59,409 nt of DNA, from positions 1 through 59,409 of the forward strand of contig JAFGRT010000005.1 of NCBI GenBank assembly GCA_016935015.1. Direction: 5' to 3'. Made by a program: the position numbers and the translations under genes. The stretch is from Acidobacteriota bacterium. Its GTDB lineage: Bacteria; Acidobacteriota; JAAYUB01. The stretch's first letter is position 1. Each line of letters opens with the position of its first letter. Under the pieces are notes generated by a model that made no database searches, was not told where the DNA came from, and saw only the letters and a list, made by a program, of their open reading frames with translations. Of the stretch, positions 31,351 through 41,900 are shown piece after piece.

Positions 31351-33642
31351 TCACTGCAATATGTTTTCTGAAAGTACGTTGGACATGAGCACCAGGTCCA
31401 GGGCCGTCACGACCCCATCTGCGTTCACGTCTGCGGCCATGAGTGACTCGGTGAACGGCTCTGCGCCATGGATGATATTCCCGGCCAGGTAGTGATGAAG
31501 AATGACTGCATCAGCCGCTGACAACTGGCCGCTGCCACTGAGATCTCCCGGAATATAGGTGGCCGTATTCGGATCTTCGGTCGTGAAACAAATGCTGACA
31601 GCGGTGTATTTGGCCTGCGAGTATGACCAGTAATCGTGCACCTGTTTGAAATAGCCGTGGTGATAATACAGGGTGGCCTCATATTCGTGGCTATGGATCA
31701 GAGGACTGAATCCCCAGGTGGAAACACTCGCATTTTCCAACAGGATGTCATCCGACACCCGGCCCATGGTTTCGTCCATGATGAGAAGCTGCTGGGCGTT
31801 GACCGATCCATCCGTCACCGGTGACCATTGAAACGTCACATCGGTTTGTACATCGGTCTGGCTGTTGATGGGATGGATGAAAGCCGGCACCTGCGACGGC
31901 TGAGGAAGGGGCGCAGCCGTACCGGGTATGCCAAAGAGAAATTCGGTTTGTGCCAGAAATCCTTCGAGATCCATCTCCAGCAGGTATACGCCGTCGCCAT
32001 AAATGTCCAGATCACCGGCCAGGGGACTGTCGTGGGTATAGCTCCAGATTCCCGGTGGACCAATGGACAGGTCATACCAGTTGCCACCAGGGACTTGAAC
32101 ATGAGCCATGCCGACAGTGATGCCGTTATCCACCAGGAACTTGGCGTCGACGGTCATCGAAAACCGCCAGGTGTCCGCTGAACCGCCGGGATGGCAAATG
32201 AGACCCTTCATGATGGTGAAGCCCAAGGACGTACCGGAAAAGGAAAATGTCCCCAGAATACCTTCCTCGGCGCAATGAGCGGCCATATCGCAGACCTGAT
32301 CACCATTCAGGCTGACGTTGTAATCGCCGATGTCGTTCTCATCCCAAACACCGTCCGGGGCCGGGATTTCATAGATGACATCCCAGAACCAGTGGTTCGG
32401 GGCCAAGAAGGCGACCGCCTCGACATGGACGAACTCGGCCCCTTCACTATAGTCATTCGGTCCAGTGACATGGATATCGGCTCCGTCGAGTGTCGATTCA
32501 TTCAGGATCCCTTCATCGGTATATCGAATCTGCAATTGAAAACTCTCGGTGCCGAAAGCCGGCTGATCCTCCACGAGTTCCGCTTCAGGCGGTGCTTCGT
32601 CTACCCGGGGAATGAGAACACACGGCCTGTAATTAGCTTCTTTCCCATAGCCGGCCCAACCACAGATCCATCCGTGATCATTGATACCGTTGGCCCGGGC
32701 GATGCGCCAGCCGAAGGGTCGAGAAACAATACTGAGATCGATCAGCTTCCGATCGAAACCTGTCCACAACACCGCCCGGTTGTCCAGGGTTCCAACAACA
32801 TCACCACGGCTGTTGATGTCATAGGCAATGGAATTCATGGTTTCCAAGGGCGTCTCCAGCACAAGCGGCGGATAACCTGCCTCCCACAGAGTGGCATGCC
32901 AGATGACGGGAGCCGCCGAGAATTCAGTCCACCCCACGACGGTACCGTCATTGTTGATGGCCAGCGCCTTGCCTCGATCGCGGTATCCCGGAGGAACCGG
33001 AAGAATTTCCAGACCTCCGGCAGAACCCTTGACCGGCCTGCAATAGTCGATGGTGCCACAGATCTGGTCCAGATCGTTGATGAAGTAAAACTCACCATGA
33101 TGGTTCACTTCACCGATCCTCGTACCGGAGGTGCCGCCGGTCCACAAAGTGATGTAGATTCCTTCATCATAGGTCACTCCGACCACATGGTTCTGGGAGT
33201 TGATGCCGAAGGCCGCCCCACCCTGCGCGTCACCCAGGTCGCCCCAGGTTCGACCCACTCCATCGTAGCGGTAAGGCCGGCTGCTTGTGGTACTGTTGTG
33301 GTGAAACTGTCCCACCACATATCCCTCATCGTTGATATCCCAGGCAGATGACGGATACGGATAGGGGTCGCCATGGAAGGATTCGGTGATGCTGTGCGTT
33401 TCCCCGTCACCGATCACGTCATTCAGATCCCAAAAAACGTAATGCGAAACACCGTCGACACTCACCATGCCGACAATTTGTCCCAAATTGTTGATCTGGT
33501 AGGCGTGACCGGCCTCATTACCATACAATTCCAAGAAATGGATGTCATACACGGTGCCCGAATCCGCCAGCGCAACGGCCGGAAACAGGCAGAAAAACAG
33601 GGAGACGAGGGCTCCCGGGAGCGACCACATGGAATGAATCAT
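31351..33642 (-). CDS. Secreted HAF-repeat protein with C-terminal dockerin
   Basis: This 763-residue protein has a signal peptide (residues 1-26, ending ALA). About seven HAF-type repeats (40-350) follow, with the recurring pattern of a short AxxIN(N/D)xGxVVG stretch: AYQINNLGQIVG, AWDINDEGYVVG, AFGINSQNHVVG, AYDINSRGDVVG. The middle (about 355-660) has Ig-like or beta-sandwich features. The last 65 residues are a type-I dockerin with two EF-hand-like repeats, GDLSGSGQLSAADAVILHHY and ADVNADGVVTALDLVLMSN. Dockerins bind cohesins, and a cohesin-like protein is encoded at 22871-23635. GGAG lies nine bases before the ATG. It is divergent from the propeller gene at 34033. Confidence 0.82.
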   Translation of the reverse strand: MIHSMWSLPGALVSLFFCLFPAVALADSGTVYDIHFLELYGNEAGHAYQINNLGQIVGMVSVDGVSHYVFWDLNDVIGDGETHSITESFHGDPYPYPSSAWDINDEGYVVGQFHHNSTTSSRPYRYDGVGRTWGDLGDAQGGAAFGINSQNHVVGVTYDEGIYITLWTGGTSGTRIGEVNHHGEFYFINDLDQICGTIDYCRPVKGSAGGLEILPVPPGYRDRGKALAINNDGTVVGWTEFSAAPVIWHATLWEAGYPPLVLETPLETMNSIAYDINSRGDVVGTLDNRAVLWTGFDRKLIDLSIVSRPFGWRIARANGINDHGWICGWAGYGKEANYRPCVLIPRVDEAPPEAELVEDQPAFGTESFQLQIRYTDEGILNESTLDGADIHVTGPNDYSEGAEFVHVEAVAFLAPNHWFWDVIYEIPAPDGVWDENDIGDYNVSLNGDQVCDMAAHCAEEGILGTFSFSGTSLGFTIMKGLICHPGGSADTWRFSMTVDAKFLVDNGITVGMAHVQVPGGNWYDLSIGPPGIWSYTHDSPLAGDLDIYGDGVYLLEMDLEGFLAQTEFLFGIPGTAAPLPQPSQVPAFIHPINSQTDVQTDVTFQWSPVTDGSVNAQQLLIMDETMGRVSDDILLENASVSTWGFSPLIHSHEYEATLYYHHGYFKQVHDYWSYSQAKYTAVSICFTTEDPNTATYIPGDLSGSGQLSAADAVILHHYLAGNIIHGAEPFTESLMAADVNADGVVTALDLVLMSNVLSENILQ

Positions 33643-34032
33643 AGCGCCATCTCCGAATCAGCAATAAAGAAGTGAGTAAATACGGGCGGCCGCGTGGCAC
33701 AATCCGGCATCTTCCTTTGCACACCTCCGGGATCATGCCGCGAAGTACGGTCACGCGGGATCTGCGGCTGCACTCAAATCAATCGCACCGACATCATGGC
33801 ATTCGCAGCAAGTGTTTTATGAAATCGAAATCCTATTATATTCCATCATCGTTTCATAACTCAAATGCCGTTTCGCTATTTTCTGCTCGAGTAATGAGCG
33901 TTTTCGCTCAGTCAGTAGTTGTTTTTTCTATGTTTTTCCGCTATGATTTCAAAGACTTAGATTCGTCCGCCACGTCACGGCCCTCCATCGGGACCGGCGC
34001 CGCCGCCGGGGCGGGCATACACGAGGCCCATC
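33643..34032. other. Divergent promoter region, 390 bases, no gene
   Basis: The region between the HAF/dockerin gene and the propeller gene is more AT-rich in its centre (33800-33950) than its surroundings. The reading frames in it have no protein-like composition and no ribosome binding site. One good promoter faces the plus strand; the minus-strand promoter is not clear. Confidence 0.5.
33919..33947 (+). promoter_or_regulatory. Candidate promoter of the propeller protein gene
   Basis: TTGTTT at 33919-33924 and TATGAT at 33942-33947 have a 17-base spacer in a T-rich context, about 85 bases before the ATG at 34033. Confidence 0.6.
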
Positions 34033-36663
34033 ATGACATGGAAATACCACCTTGTAGCCATCGGCATCCTGGTTCTGCTGTCCGCTCTGCCCACCGCCGC
34101 GCAGATCACCACTCCCATGGGCGAGGTCATGGCCGGCGATGAAGATTACGGCTACTGGAACAACGTGGCTTTTACACCGGATGGTACCCGCGGCCTGGTG
34201 ACCGATCCACAAAATGACCGCGTCATTATTTTCGATCCCCGTCGTCTCTTTGACAACATCGAGGCTGTTTTTTATCTGGGCACCACCGGCGCCGAACCGG
34301 CCGCTTTGGCCATCGATCCTACCGGCCAGCATGCCTGCATTCTGAATATCAACAACGACACGGTTACCATCATCCGACTGGCCGATTACCAGTCCGTAAC
34401 CTACATCCCACCGATCAACACGGATTTCGCCGTCTGGAACAACATCGCCTTCACCCCCAGCGGCCAGTACGGCTTCGTGTGTGATGCCCGGCCGACGGCC
34501 AACCGGCTGCATATTTTCCGCGTCACCACCACCACGACGAACCTGCATCATCAAACCCTCCTCACCGGCACCGGACCGGCCCGGACCTACGTGTCGCCGA
34601 CGGGCGACAAGGCCTTCATCGTCTGCAACGGCCTTACCGTCAACGATCAGATCACTGTTGTCAACCTGCTGAACGAACCGGGCTTTTCCACCCTGAACAC
34701 GTTCTCCGTCGTCGACGCCGATCTGGACCGGGTAGTAGACAGCCGGGTCATGTACAACAACCTGGTTTTCGCGCCCAACGGCAGCATGGGGTACATCTGT
34801 GACCCGCTTTACAACGATGTGGTGGCCTTCGGCATCCCCGACTACGCCAACCAGCCCTATCTCGACCTGCCCTTCGAGGGAAACGGCCCTACCGATGCGA
34901 GTCTCAGCCGGATTGCCGTGACCCCCGACGGCCAGACCCTGCTGGTATGCTCAACCTGGCAGGACCAGGTGCACTTCGTGGATCGCAACACCCTCTCCTA
35001 TCTGGGACGGATCCAGGATCCCCTGGTGGATTTCGACGCTTACAACTCCTTCGCCTTCTCCGCCGGCGGACAGCGCGCTTTCATCGGCTCGGTCGGCAGT
35101 GCCGAAGTATTGGAACTGGACCTGGCTACGGGCGCCGTGTTGCGCTATCTGGCCACCGGTGCCGGACCGGAAACGCTGGCCGTCACTACCGACGGCCGTT
35201 TCCTGAGCAGCATCAACGTGTTCGACGATAATATCTCCCTCTTTTGCCTGAATCCGCACATCATCAACATTCCCTTCTTCCGCACCAGCGCCGAGGAGTA
35301 CACCGGTTACGGTATCAGCAACGCCTCGGCCGAACCCCTCTCGTTCATCGCCACCGCCCTGGACACCGCCGGACAGCCGATGAACGGCACGAGCAACCCG
35401 GTGGAAGCCGTCCTCGACCCCCTGACCCAGCTGCCTTTCATCGGCGGACAGTTCTTCGGACTGCCGGAAAATCCGCCCGAGGGCTGGATCCAGATCATCA
35501 GCAACAGCCCCGAGGCGCGGGCCTTCTTTCTGAACACCAACATGACGGGCGACTACATGGACGGCACGGTGACGGACGCCGATTTGTATCTGGATTTCAT
35601 CGTCACCCACGTCCGCGAAAACTACCAGCTGGGGACGTCCACGGAACAGACGGAACTCTACCTGGTCAATCCGTATAACTACCCTGTAGATCTGCGCCTG
35701 GCCCTCCACAACAGCGACGGCAGCGAGCGGGCGTTCCTCCAAACCACCCTCGTCGGCGGCGAGGTGTTCAGCGGCACCATGCGGGAACTGTTCCTGCGGG
35801 ATGAGACCTTTTTCGATCTTGCTCCCGCCTATGTGACCGGCACGGTGACCAACGACGGCGCAGGCGTCGCCGGTTTCGCCCGGGTCATCCACCGGGAACC
35901 CGTCAAGGCCGACGCCATCCGGACCATGCACAGCCTCCCCCTGCAGCGCGTGTTGCCCGTCGATACCCTCTACTGCCCCCACCTGGCCAGCGGCGGCACA
36001 GAAGAGCAATTCGCCATCCCCTACGAGACGGTCTTTCACATCCTGAATCTCTCCGGAGCCGAGGCGGAGATCACGTTCACCCTGTATGACGATCATTCCG
36101 ATGACACGTTCCAGGCCGTCCGTACCCTGGCCGACGGCGAGCAGTTCAGCCGCCCGGCCTGGCAATTGTTCGGGCTGCCGGATCCCGCTGGACGTCCGCC
36201 GTACATCACGGGCGACGTCATCATCCGCAGCGACCGGCCGGGGATCATCGGCGACGTGATCTTCGGCGATGGTCTGAACTCCACACCTTGGGTGGAATCG
36301 TGTCTCGCCTTGTACCAGCAGACCTTTCAGCGGGCCGTGTTCAGTCATGTCGCCCATGGTCCGGCCGATGAGAGCGGCGATGTGCTCTACATCAACGGCA
36401 TCAGCCTGTCCAATCCGGGCGACAGCCAGATCCAGATTCAGGTCCGGGTGTACCGGGAGACGGGGGTTCTCACCGGCAGCAATGTGGTCACCCTGCCTCC
36501 TCACAGCCGACTGCTGCGCCTGCTGGATGCCCCCGAGCTGGTGCCGGCCGCCTGGGGCCAGCTGGGCGGGTACGTGGTGGCGGAGAGCACCGGGCAATTT
36601 GTGGCTTTCGAGTTGTTTATCGACAACCAGAACCGGTTCATGTCGGCGGTGCCCCGCAACTGA
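34033..36663 (+). CDS. Secreted beta-propeller (YVTN-like) protein
   Basis: This 876-residue protein has a signal peptide (residues 1-23, ending TAAQ). The first half (about 30-410) is a propeller of YVTN-like repeats, with recurrent segments such as NNVAFTPDGTRGLVTD, NNIAFTPSGQYGFVCD, SRIAVTPDGQTLLVCS and LAVTTDGRFL. The second half (about 415-876) is beta-rich without a known name; it contains repeated patterns such as ELYLVNPYNYPVDLRLALH and VLYINGISLSNPGDSQIQIQ. No catalytic motif or anchor is seen. It probably acts outside the cell as a binding or surface-layer-type protein. Two small exported genes follow in the same direction. Confidence 0.75.
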   Translation: MTWKYHLVAIGILVLLSALPTAAQITTPMGEVMAGDEDYGYWNNVAFTPDGTRGLVTDPQNDRVIIFDPRRLFDNIEAVFYLGTTGAEPAALAIDPTGQHACILNINNDTVTIIRLADYQSVTYIPPINTDFAVWNNIAFTPSGQYGFVCDARPTANRLHIFRVTTTTTNLHHQTLLTGTGPARTYVSPTGDKAFIVCNGLTVNDQITVVNLLNEPGFSTLNTFSVVDADLDRVVDSRVMYNNLVFAPNGSMGYICDPLYNDVVAFGIPDYANQPYLDLPFEGNGPTDASLSRIAVTPDGQTLLVCSTWQDQVHFVDRNTLSYLGRIQDPLVDFDAYNSFAFSAGGQRAFIGSVGSAEVLELDLATGAVLRYLATGAGPETLAVTTDGRFLSSINVFDDNISLFCLNPHIINIPFFRTSAEEYTGYGISNASAEPLSFIATALDTAGQPMNGTSNPVEAVLDPLTQLPFIGGQFFGLPENPPEGWIQIISNSPEARAFFLNTNMTGDYMDGTVTDADLYLDFIVTHVRENYQLGTSTEQTELYLVNPYNYPVDLRLALHNSDGSERAFLQTTLVGGEVFSGTMRELFLRDETFFDLAPAYVTGTVTNDGAGVAGFARVIHREPVKADAIRTMHSLPLQRVLPVDTLYCPHLASGGTEEQFAIPYETVFHILNLSGAEAEITFTLYDDHSDDTFQAVRTLADGEQFSRPAWQLFGLPDPAGRPPYITGDVIIRSDRPGIIGDVIFGDGLNSTPWVESCLALYQQTFQRAVFSHVAHGPADESGDVLYINGISLSNPGDSQIQIQVRVYRETGVLTGSNVVTLPPHSRLLRLLDAPELVPAAWGQLGGYVVAESTGQFVAFELFIDNQNRFMSAVPRN

Positions 36664-36741
36664 GCACGCCGTCTTCCTTCAGAGACCCTCGTGTCGGAGT
36701 GGCCCTGTCCGGACCACCCCCCGGCCGAAAGTGAGGATACC

Positions 36742-37311
36742 ATGATGCACAGCCGTATCGCCCGACAGTGGCTCCGGTCGGCCGGCCTGGTCTTGCTGGC
36801 CGTTGTGCCGCCCGTCATGGGCGCGGATCCATCCGGCCCCGTCACAGGCTTTCTGGCCCGGTTTCAAAAGGAGTATCACGTCTCCAGTGTCACGTCGACG
36901 GCGGATCATCTGGAACAGGATTCTCTGCGCCTCGACGCCGCGGGCCTGCAGCAGGCTACCATCCATCGCCTGAAATCCCGCCGGCCGGTGCGGCCGGAGT
37001 CGAACACCCATCTGCGCCTGGCCTTGAGCGTGTATGTGTACGAGGATGCCACGGCCGCTGCGGCCGCCTTTGCCGAATTTCGTGACACCGAGGTGAAAAC
37101 CGAGGAGATGCTCCGCTCCAAGGCACCGTTGCTGGCCTTGCGGCGAGCCGCTGAAATCTATCTGTTGGACGGCAGCTGCATGTTTTCAACCAAACGGATG
37201 AACGCCATCCAGCAGGAGCTGATCCGGTTCCTGTTTCCGGCGGAACCGCCCCCGGCGAGCCAGCAGCTGCATCGCCGCTGCGGCGGTATTATCGTCGCCC
37301 CGCCGGACTAA
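36742..37311 (+). CDS. Exported protein of unknown function
   Basis: This 189-residue protein has a signal peptide (about residues 1-28, ending VMGA). The mature part is a compact alpha/beta domain with ALSVYVYEDATAAAAAFAEF and a late AEIYLLDGSCMF. I do not recognise a family. GAGGAT lies five bases before the first ATG of MMHSRIAR, so the longer frame from 36691 is not used. It lies between the propeller gene and a lipoprotein gene and could be co-transcribed with both. Confidence 0.6.
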   Translation: MMHSRIARQWLRSAGLVLLAVVPPVMGADPSGPVTGFLARFQKEYHVSSVTSTADHLEQDSLRLDAAGLQQATIHRLKSRRPVRPESNTHLRLALSVYVYEDATAAAAAFAEFRDTEVKTEEMLRSKAPLLALRRAAEIYLLDGSCMFSTKRMNAIQQELIRFLFPAEPPPASQQLHRRCGGIIVAPPD

Positions 37312-37340
37312 ATCCTTCGGACCGTGTTACAGGAGGGATC

Positions 37341-37838
37341 ATGAAAATGAATGATATGCGTCCAGGGATCACCGGCGGATTCCTGCTGCTGATGGCACTG
37401 CTGCTGACCCTGGTTTCATGCAGCGGTGACGCCGATCCGGCGAATTCCGCCGCGACCGGGCCCGACACCGCGGCTACGGATGCCGCGTCCGCGCCGCCGA
37501 CGGCCGCGCTGGAGTCCGTCGGCCGGGCGGATGTCCGCCGGCAACAGCAACAGATGCTGGAGGCGTATATCGAGGGTCTGAACAGTGCCGCTGACGCCGA
37601 AGATGTCGCCCAGACCATCCGCGAATACACCCGCCGTCTGCAGGAACTAGCCCCACTGCTGAAGCCCGGCGCGGCGCAATCGGCCGCGTCCGGTGAAACC
37701 GACGTCCTGCCGGACAATTTCGACCTGCTGACCGAACGGCTGCTGAATGCCACCCTGAAAGCCGAGCGTTTTGCCGACGATCCGGAGGTTCAGGCCGCCC
37801 AGGCTGAGCTGCGCCGCGTCCAGATGGAACTGGAATAG
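37341..37838 (+). CDS. Predicted lipoprotein, unknown function
   Basis: This 165-residue protein has a classic lipoprotein signal: basic start, hydrophobic stretch LLLMALLLTL, then lipobox LVSC with the lipidated cysteine near residue 27. The next 35 residues are Ala/Thr/Asp-rich linker. The remainder is helical and rich in Gln, Glu and Ala (for example RRQQQQMLEAYIEGLNSAAD). AGGAGGG precedes the ATG. No family is recognised. Confidence 0.65.
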   Translation: MKMNDMRPGITGGFLLLMALLLTLVSCSGDADPANSAATGPDTAATDAASAPPTAALESVGRADVRRQQQQMLEAYIEGLNSAADAEDVAQTIREYTRRLQELAPLLKPGAAQSAASGETDVLPDNFDLLTERLLNATLKAERFADDPEVQAAQAELRRVQMELE

Positions 37839-37943
37839 CGGTCTATTTCCCACAACGGTCGCTACCTGAGATGGCGGGTGGAAGCCGGCAAGACCGGAAG
37901 GCGTGATCCGCAAAATTCTGACAAACAACTCAATCACAATGAC

Positions 37944-38990
37944 TTATACAGTGAGGTGCTCCGCCGGATTCGCCAGCGGTCGCCAAGCCAGACCCTCCTC
38001 CAGCTGCATTCCTGGAGGAATCTCGGCCGGCCGGCGGGACACGATGACCGCCCGGTGGAATGCCCGGCCGGCCGGAATCCGGACGCCCGGCCCCACCAGG
38101 CACTCGTTCAGCCGAACCCCAGCACCGATCTCCGTGCGGGCCAGGACAACGGAACGGTGAACCTGGGCGTTCCGGCCGACAGCCGCGTCAGGGCCGATCA
38201 CGGCCAAACGGAGATCGGCCGTGTCGTGTACGGCGGTGTTCTGGCCCAGGAGCCGGTCCAGCGCCTGTTCCTGCAACAGATGCAGATTATGATCGAGGTA
38301 GCGTTCCAGGGTGGAGAATTCCCGCCACTCCCCATCGGCCAGGAAGGCGCGGACCCGTTCCCCCCGCTGCAGCAAGGCCGGGTAGAGATGGCGCACCGTA
38401 TCGTACGGCCGGCCGACGGGAATGTCTTCGAGCACTACCGGCTCCAGGAGGTGGATACCCGTAAAAACCTGTAATTGTTTGACTTGCTTCGCCCGGGTGA
38501 AGGGGATGAATTCGAGAATGCGTCCGGCGGTATCCGTCTCCACATGGGCGAAAGACGCCCGCTGCCGGTTGGGGAGCAGGATCAGCGTGGCCAGGTTTCC
38601 TTGCTGCCGGTGAAAGCGCAGGGCCGGTTCGAGATCGATGTGGGTGATGATTTTACCGTTCACCAGCGCGAACGTGCCGGCGCCGGCCAGGAAATCGCGA
38701 TGATCCGCCAGGGGGGCGGCGGTCAGCAGGATCTCATCATTTTCCAGCGAGAACCGGATCTCCGGAGAATCCGCCGGGTAGTCCAGAAACGTGCGTCGTA
38801 CGATATCGGGCAGGTGATGCAGATTGACGGCCACACCGGTGGTCCCATGTCGGCGCAGCCAGTCCAGGAGGTAATGCGCCAGCGGGCGATTCAGCACGGG
38901 GAGTGCCGCCTTGGGCACTTCCCGGCTGAGCGGATACAGACGGGTGGCCAATCCGGCCGCCAGAATCATGGCCCTAGGCAGGAGAGACAT
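37944..38990 (-). CDS. NDP-sugar nucleotidyltransferase (mannose-1-phosphate guanylyltransferase-like)
   Basis: This 348-residue enzyme joins a sugar 1-phosphate to an NTP. The N-terminus shows AMILAAGLATRLYPLSREVPK, quoted here as the signature G-x-x-T/R-L-x-P and the downstream lysine (first 20 residues of the fold). A left-handed beta-helix of hexapeptide repeats lies near the C-terminus (about 255-325: VIGPDAAVGRNAQVHRSVVL, EIGAGVRLNECLVGPGVRI). The substrate cannot be named. It starts 17 bases inside the end of the RND pump gene (ATG at 38990; an ATG at 38969 is possible), so it is the last gene of the efflux operon, an unusual partner. Confidence 0.8.
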   Translation of the reverse strand: MSLLPRAMILAAGLATRLYPLSREVPKAALPVLNRPLAHYLLDWLRRHGTTGVAVNLHHLPDIVRRTFLDYPADSPEIRFSLENDEILLTAAPLADHRDFLAGAGTFALVNGKIITHIDLEPALRFHRQQGNLATLILLPNRQRASFAHVETDTAGRILEFIPFTRAKQVKQLQVFTGIHLLEPVVLEDIPVGRPYDTVRHLYPALLQRGERVRAFLADGEWREFSTLERYLDHNLHLLQEQALDRLLGQNTAVHDTADLRLAVIGPDAAVGRNAQVHRSVVLARTEIGAGVRLNECLVGPGVRIPAGRAFHRAVIVSRRPAEIPPGMQLEEGLAWRPLANPAEHLTV

Positions 38991-41900
38991 CGTTCTGTTC
39001 ACCGCGCATGGTGTTCTTGACCAGCAGGGTCTCCTCCACCGGTTCACCGTTTTCGGCTCCAGCCCCTTCCGGGACCTCCTTCTTACCGGATGTCCCCCCG
39101 GATCCGCCCGTCAGTCGGGCAGTGAGACTGTCAAACAGCGAATACACCACCGGGATCACGATCAGGGTCAGGAAAGTGGAAGTCATCAGGCCGCCGATCA
39201 CGGCCACCGCCATGGGCGAACGGCTTTCGGCGCCTTCACCCAGGCCCAGGGCGATGGGCAGCATGCCGAAAATGGTACTGGCGGCCGTCATGAGGATGGG
39301 ACGCAACCGCAGTCGCCCGGCCTGGATCAGAGCCTCCCGGGTGGGCAGCCCCTGCTCGCGCCGGGCCTGGTTGGCGAAATCCACCAGCAGGATAGCGTTC
39401 TTGGTGACCAGCCCCATCAGCATGATGATTCCGATCATGCTGAAAATGCTGAGGGTCTGATTGGCGAGGAGCAGGCCGGCCATGACGCCGACGATGGACA
39501 GAGGCAGACTCAGCATGATGGTGAAGGGATGTATGAAGCTCTCGAACTGGGACGCCAGGATCATGTAGATGAGCACCACGGCCAGGAACAGGGCGAACAT
39601 CAGGTAGCCGAAAGATTCGGCGAAAATGTCACCCATGCCGGTGAAGGCGGTGGAATACTCGGGACCCAGATCCAGCTTGGACTCCAGCTGCTGGATCTCT
39701 TCCAGTGCCGTCCCCAGGGCGTAGCCTGGCGCCAGGTTGGCCAAAACGGTGACCTGCCGCTGGCGGGATTCACGTTCGATTTCCGTGGGGCCGAATTCCC
39801 GGTAGATCCGGATCAGGTCGGCCAACCGGATGAGCTGGCCGTACCGGTTCCGCACCGTCAGGTTGAGAACCTGCTCGGGCCGGATCCGGTCCTCTTCCAG
39901 CAGCCGAATGCGCACATCGTATTCCTCGCCCCCCTCCTTGTAGGTGGTGACGTCGTCACCGCCCACCAGGTACTTGACGGCCATGGCCACGGTAGTGACG
40001 TCCACGCCCTGATCGGCCATGATGTCGCGATCCAGCTCGATGTTCAGTTCCGGCTTGCCGTGCTTGTAGGTGGTATCCAGATCCACCAGGCCGGCCACCC
40101 CCTTCATCAGTTTCAGCATCTCCTGCGCCTTCTGGTCCAGGACATCGAGGTCCGGTCCGCGCAGATTGTACTGGATGGTGAAGTTGCGGAAACCGCCGCC
40201 ACCCATGCGCGGGACGCGAGCCACGGAGATGTTGGTCCCGTTGTCGCCGTAACCATCCAGTTTGTCGCGGGCCATGGCCATGAGCGCTTCCTGGCCGATT
40301 TCACGGTCTCCCTTGTCCGCCAGAAAAACCTGGATGGAGGCCTCATTCACTTTCTCCTTTTGACCACCGCCCACCTGGATAAGCGTATCGGTCACATGGG
40401 ACAGATCCCGCATGTCCTCTTCCACCTGGCGGGTCAGGGCCAGGGTTTGCTGAAGGGTATAGCCGTCGGGTGTGAGGATGCTCACCTGAAAACGCGATTC
40501 ATCTTCAGGGGGCAGGAATTCCTTGTCCACGACACCGGCCATAAAAAGAGAGACGATGAAGACGCCAACGGCGATCAGGATGGTGAGCACCCGGAAGTTG
40601 AGGGCCAATCCGATGAATTTGCCGTATACATTTTCCAATCCACGGTAAGCCTTCTCGAACTGGTTGAACAGTTTCCCGTGCTTCTCCTCTTTCTCCGCCT
40701 TGAGCATTCGTGAGGACATCATGGGAGTCAGAGTGAAAGAGATGAACAAGGAGATGAGCACGGCGACGGCGACAGTGATACCGAACTCGAAGAAGAACCG
40801 GCCGATGATGCCTTTCATGAACGCCACGGGAATGAACACGGCGCAGATGGTCAGGGTGGCCGCCAACACCGCCAGCCCGATCTCGCTGGTGGCCCGACCT
40901 ACGCCGGCCGGACCCGTATGGCCCATCTCCACGTGCCGATAAATATTCTCGATAACGACGATGGCGTCGTCGATGACGATGCCAACGCAGATGGACATGG
41001 CCAGCATGGTGAGGTTGTTGGTGGTGAAACCCATGGCGTACATGAAGGTAAATGTGGAAATCAGCGACGTTGGGATCACCACGGCGGTGATGAGTGTGGA
41101 GCGAATATTGCGCAGGAAAATAAAAATGACGATGATGGCCAGGATGGCCCCCACCACCAGGTCCTCCTGGACGGAACGAATGGCCAGAATGATGTATTCG
41201 GAATTGTCCAGGGTTACGCTGAGTTTCATGCCTTCAGGAACGGCGTTTTGCAGTTTGGCCAGTTCCGCATGTAACTTGCCGGCGACTTCCGCCGTGTTGG
41301 CGTCGGATTGCCGCTGGACTTCGATGGTGACATTGCGCTGGCCGTTATAGGCGGCATAGGAGCGTTCATCCTCCTTGCCGTCCTCGACGACGGCCACTTC
41401 CCGCAGGCGGATGGGCACGCCGTTGCGGTACTGGACGATGAGATTGCCGAAGGCCTCCGGTTCCGCCAGCTCACCCCGGGTTTTCACCACCATTTCCTCG
41501 GTGGGCATTTCCAGACGCCCCCCGGGGATATCCACGTTCTGGGTGCGCAGGGTGGTGATGACGTCGGACACCGCCAGATGAAAGGCTTCCAAACGGTCCT
41601 TGTCGAGCCAGATCTTGATCTCACGTTCCCGGCCGCCGATGAGTCTTACCCGGCCGACGCCGCTGACTTTTTCCAGCGCCGGTTTTACGTGGTTCTTGGC
41701 GAAATCGGTGATTTCCCGGATATCCACTTCGCCGGAGAGAGAAACCAGCATGACCGGCATGCCGCTGAAATTGAACTTCTCGATGATGGGTTCCTCAATA
41801 TCATCGGGCAAATCCGACCGGATGCCGGCCACCTTGTCCCGGACATCCTGGGACACAATATCCACATCCTCTTCCAATTCAAACTCGATCATGACCAGCG

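Noticed and set aside
33694-33716. Possible sigma-54 -24/-12 element (TGGCAC...GGCA)
   Set aside because: The spacing between the GG and GC doublets is one base short and the -12 half is poor.
33672-34142. Possible small gene in the divergent region before the propeller gene
   Set aside because: It overlaps the propeller start in another frame, contains the promoter elements, and lacks a ribosome binding site and protein-like composition.
38911-40713. Plus-strand frame of 600 codons opposite the RND pump
   Set aside because: Antisense shadow of a well-supported transporter gene.
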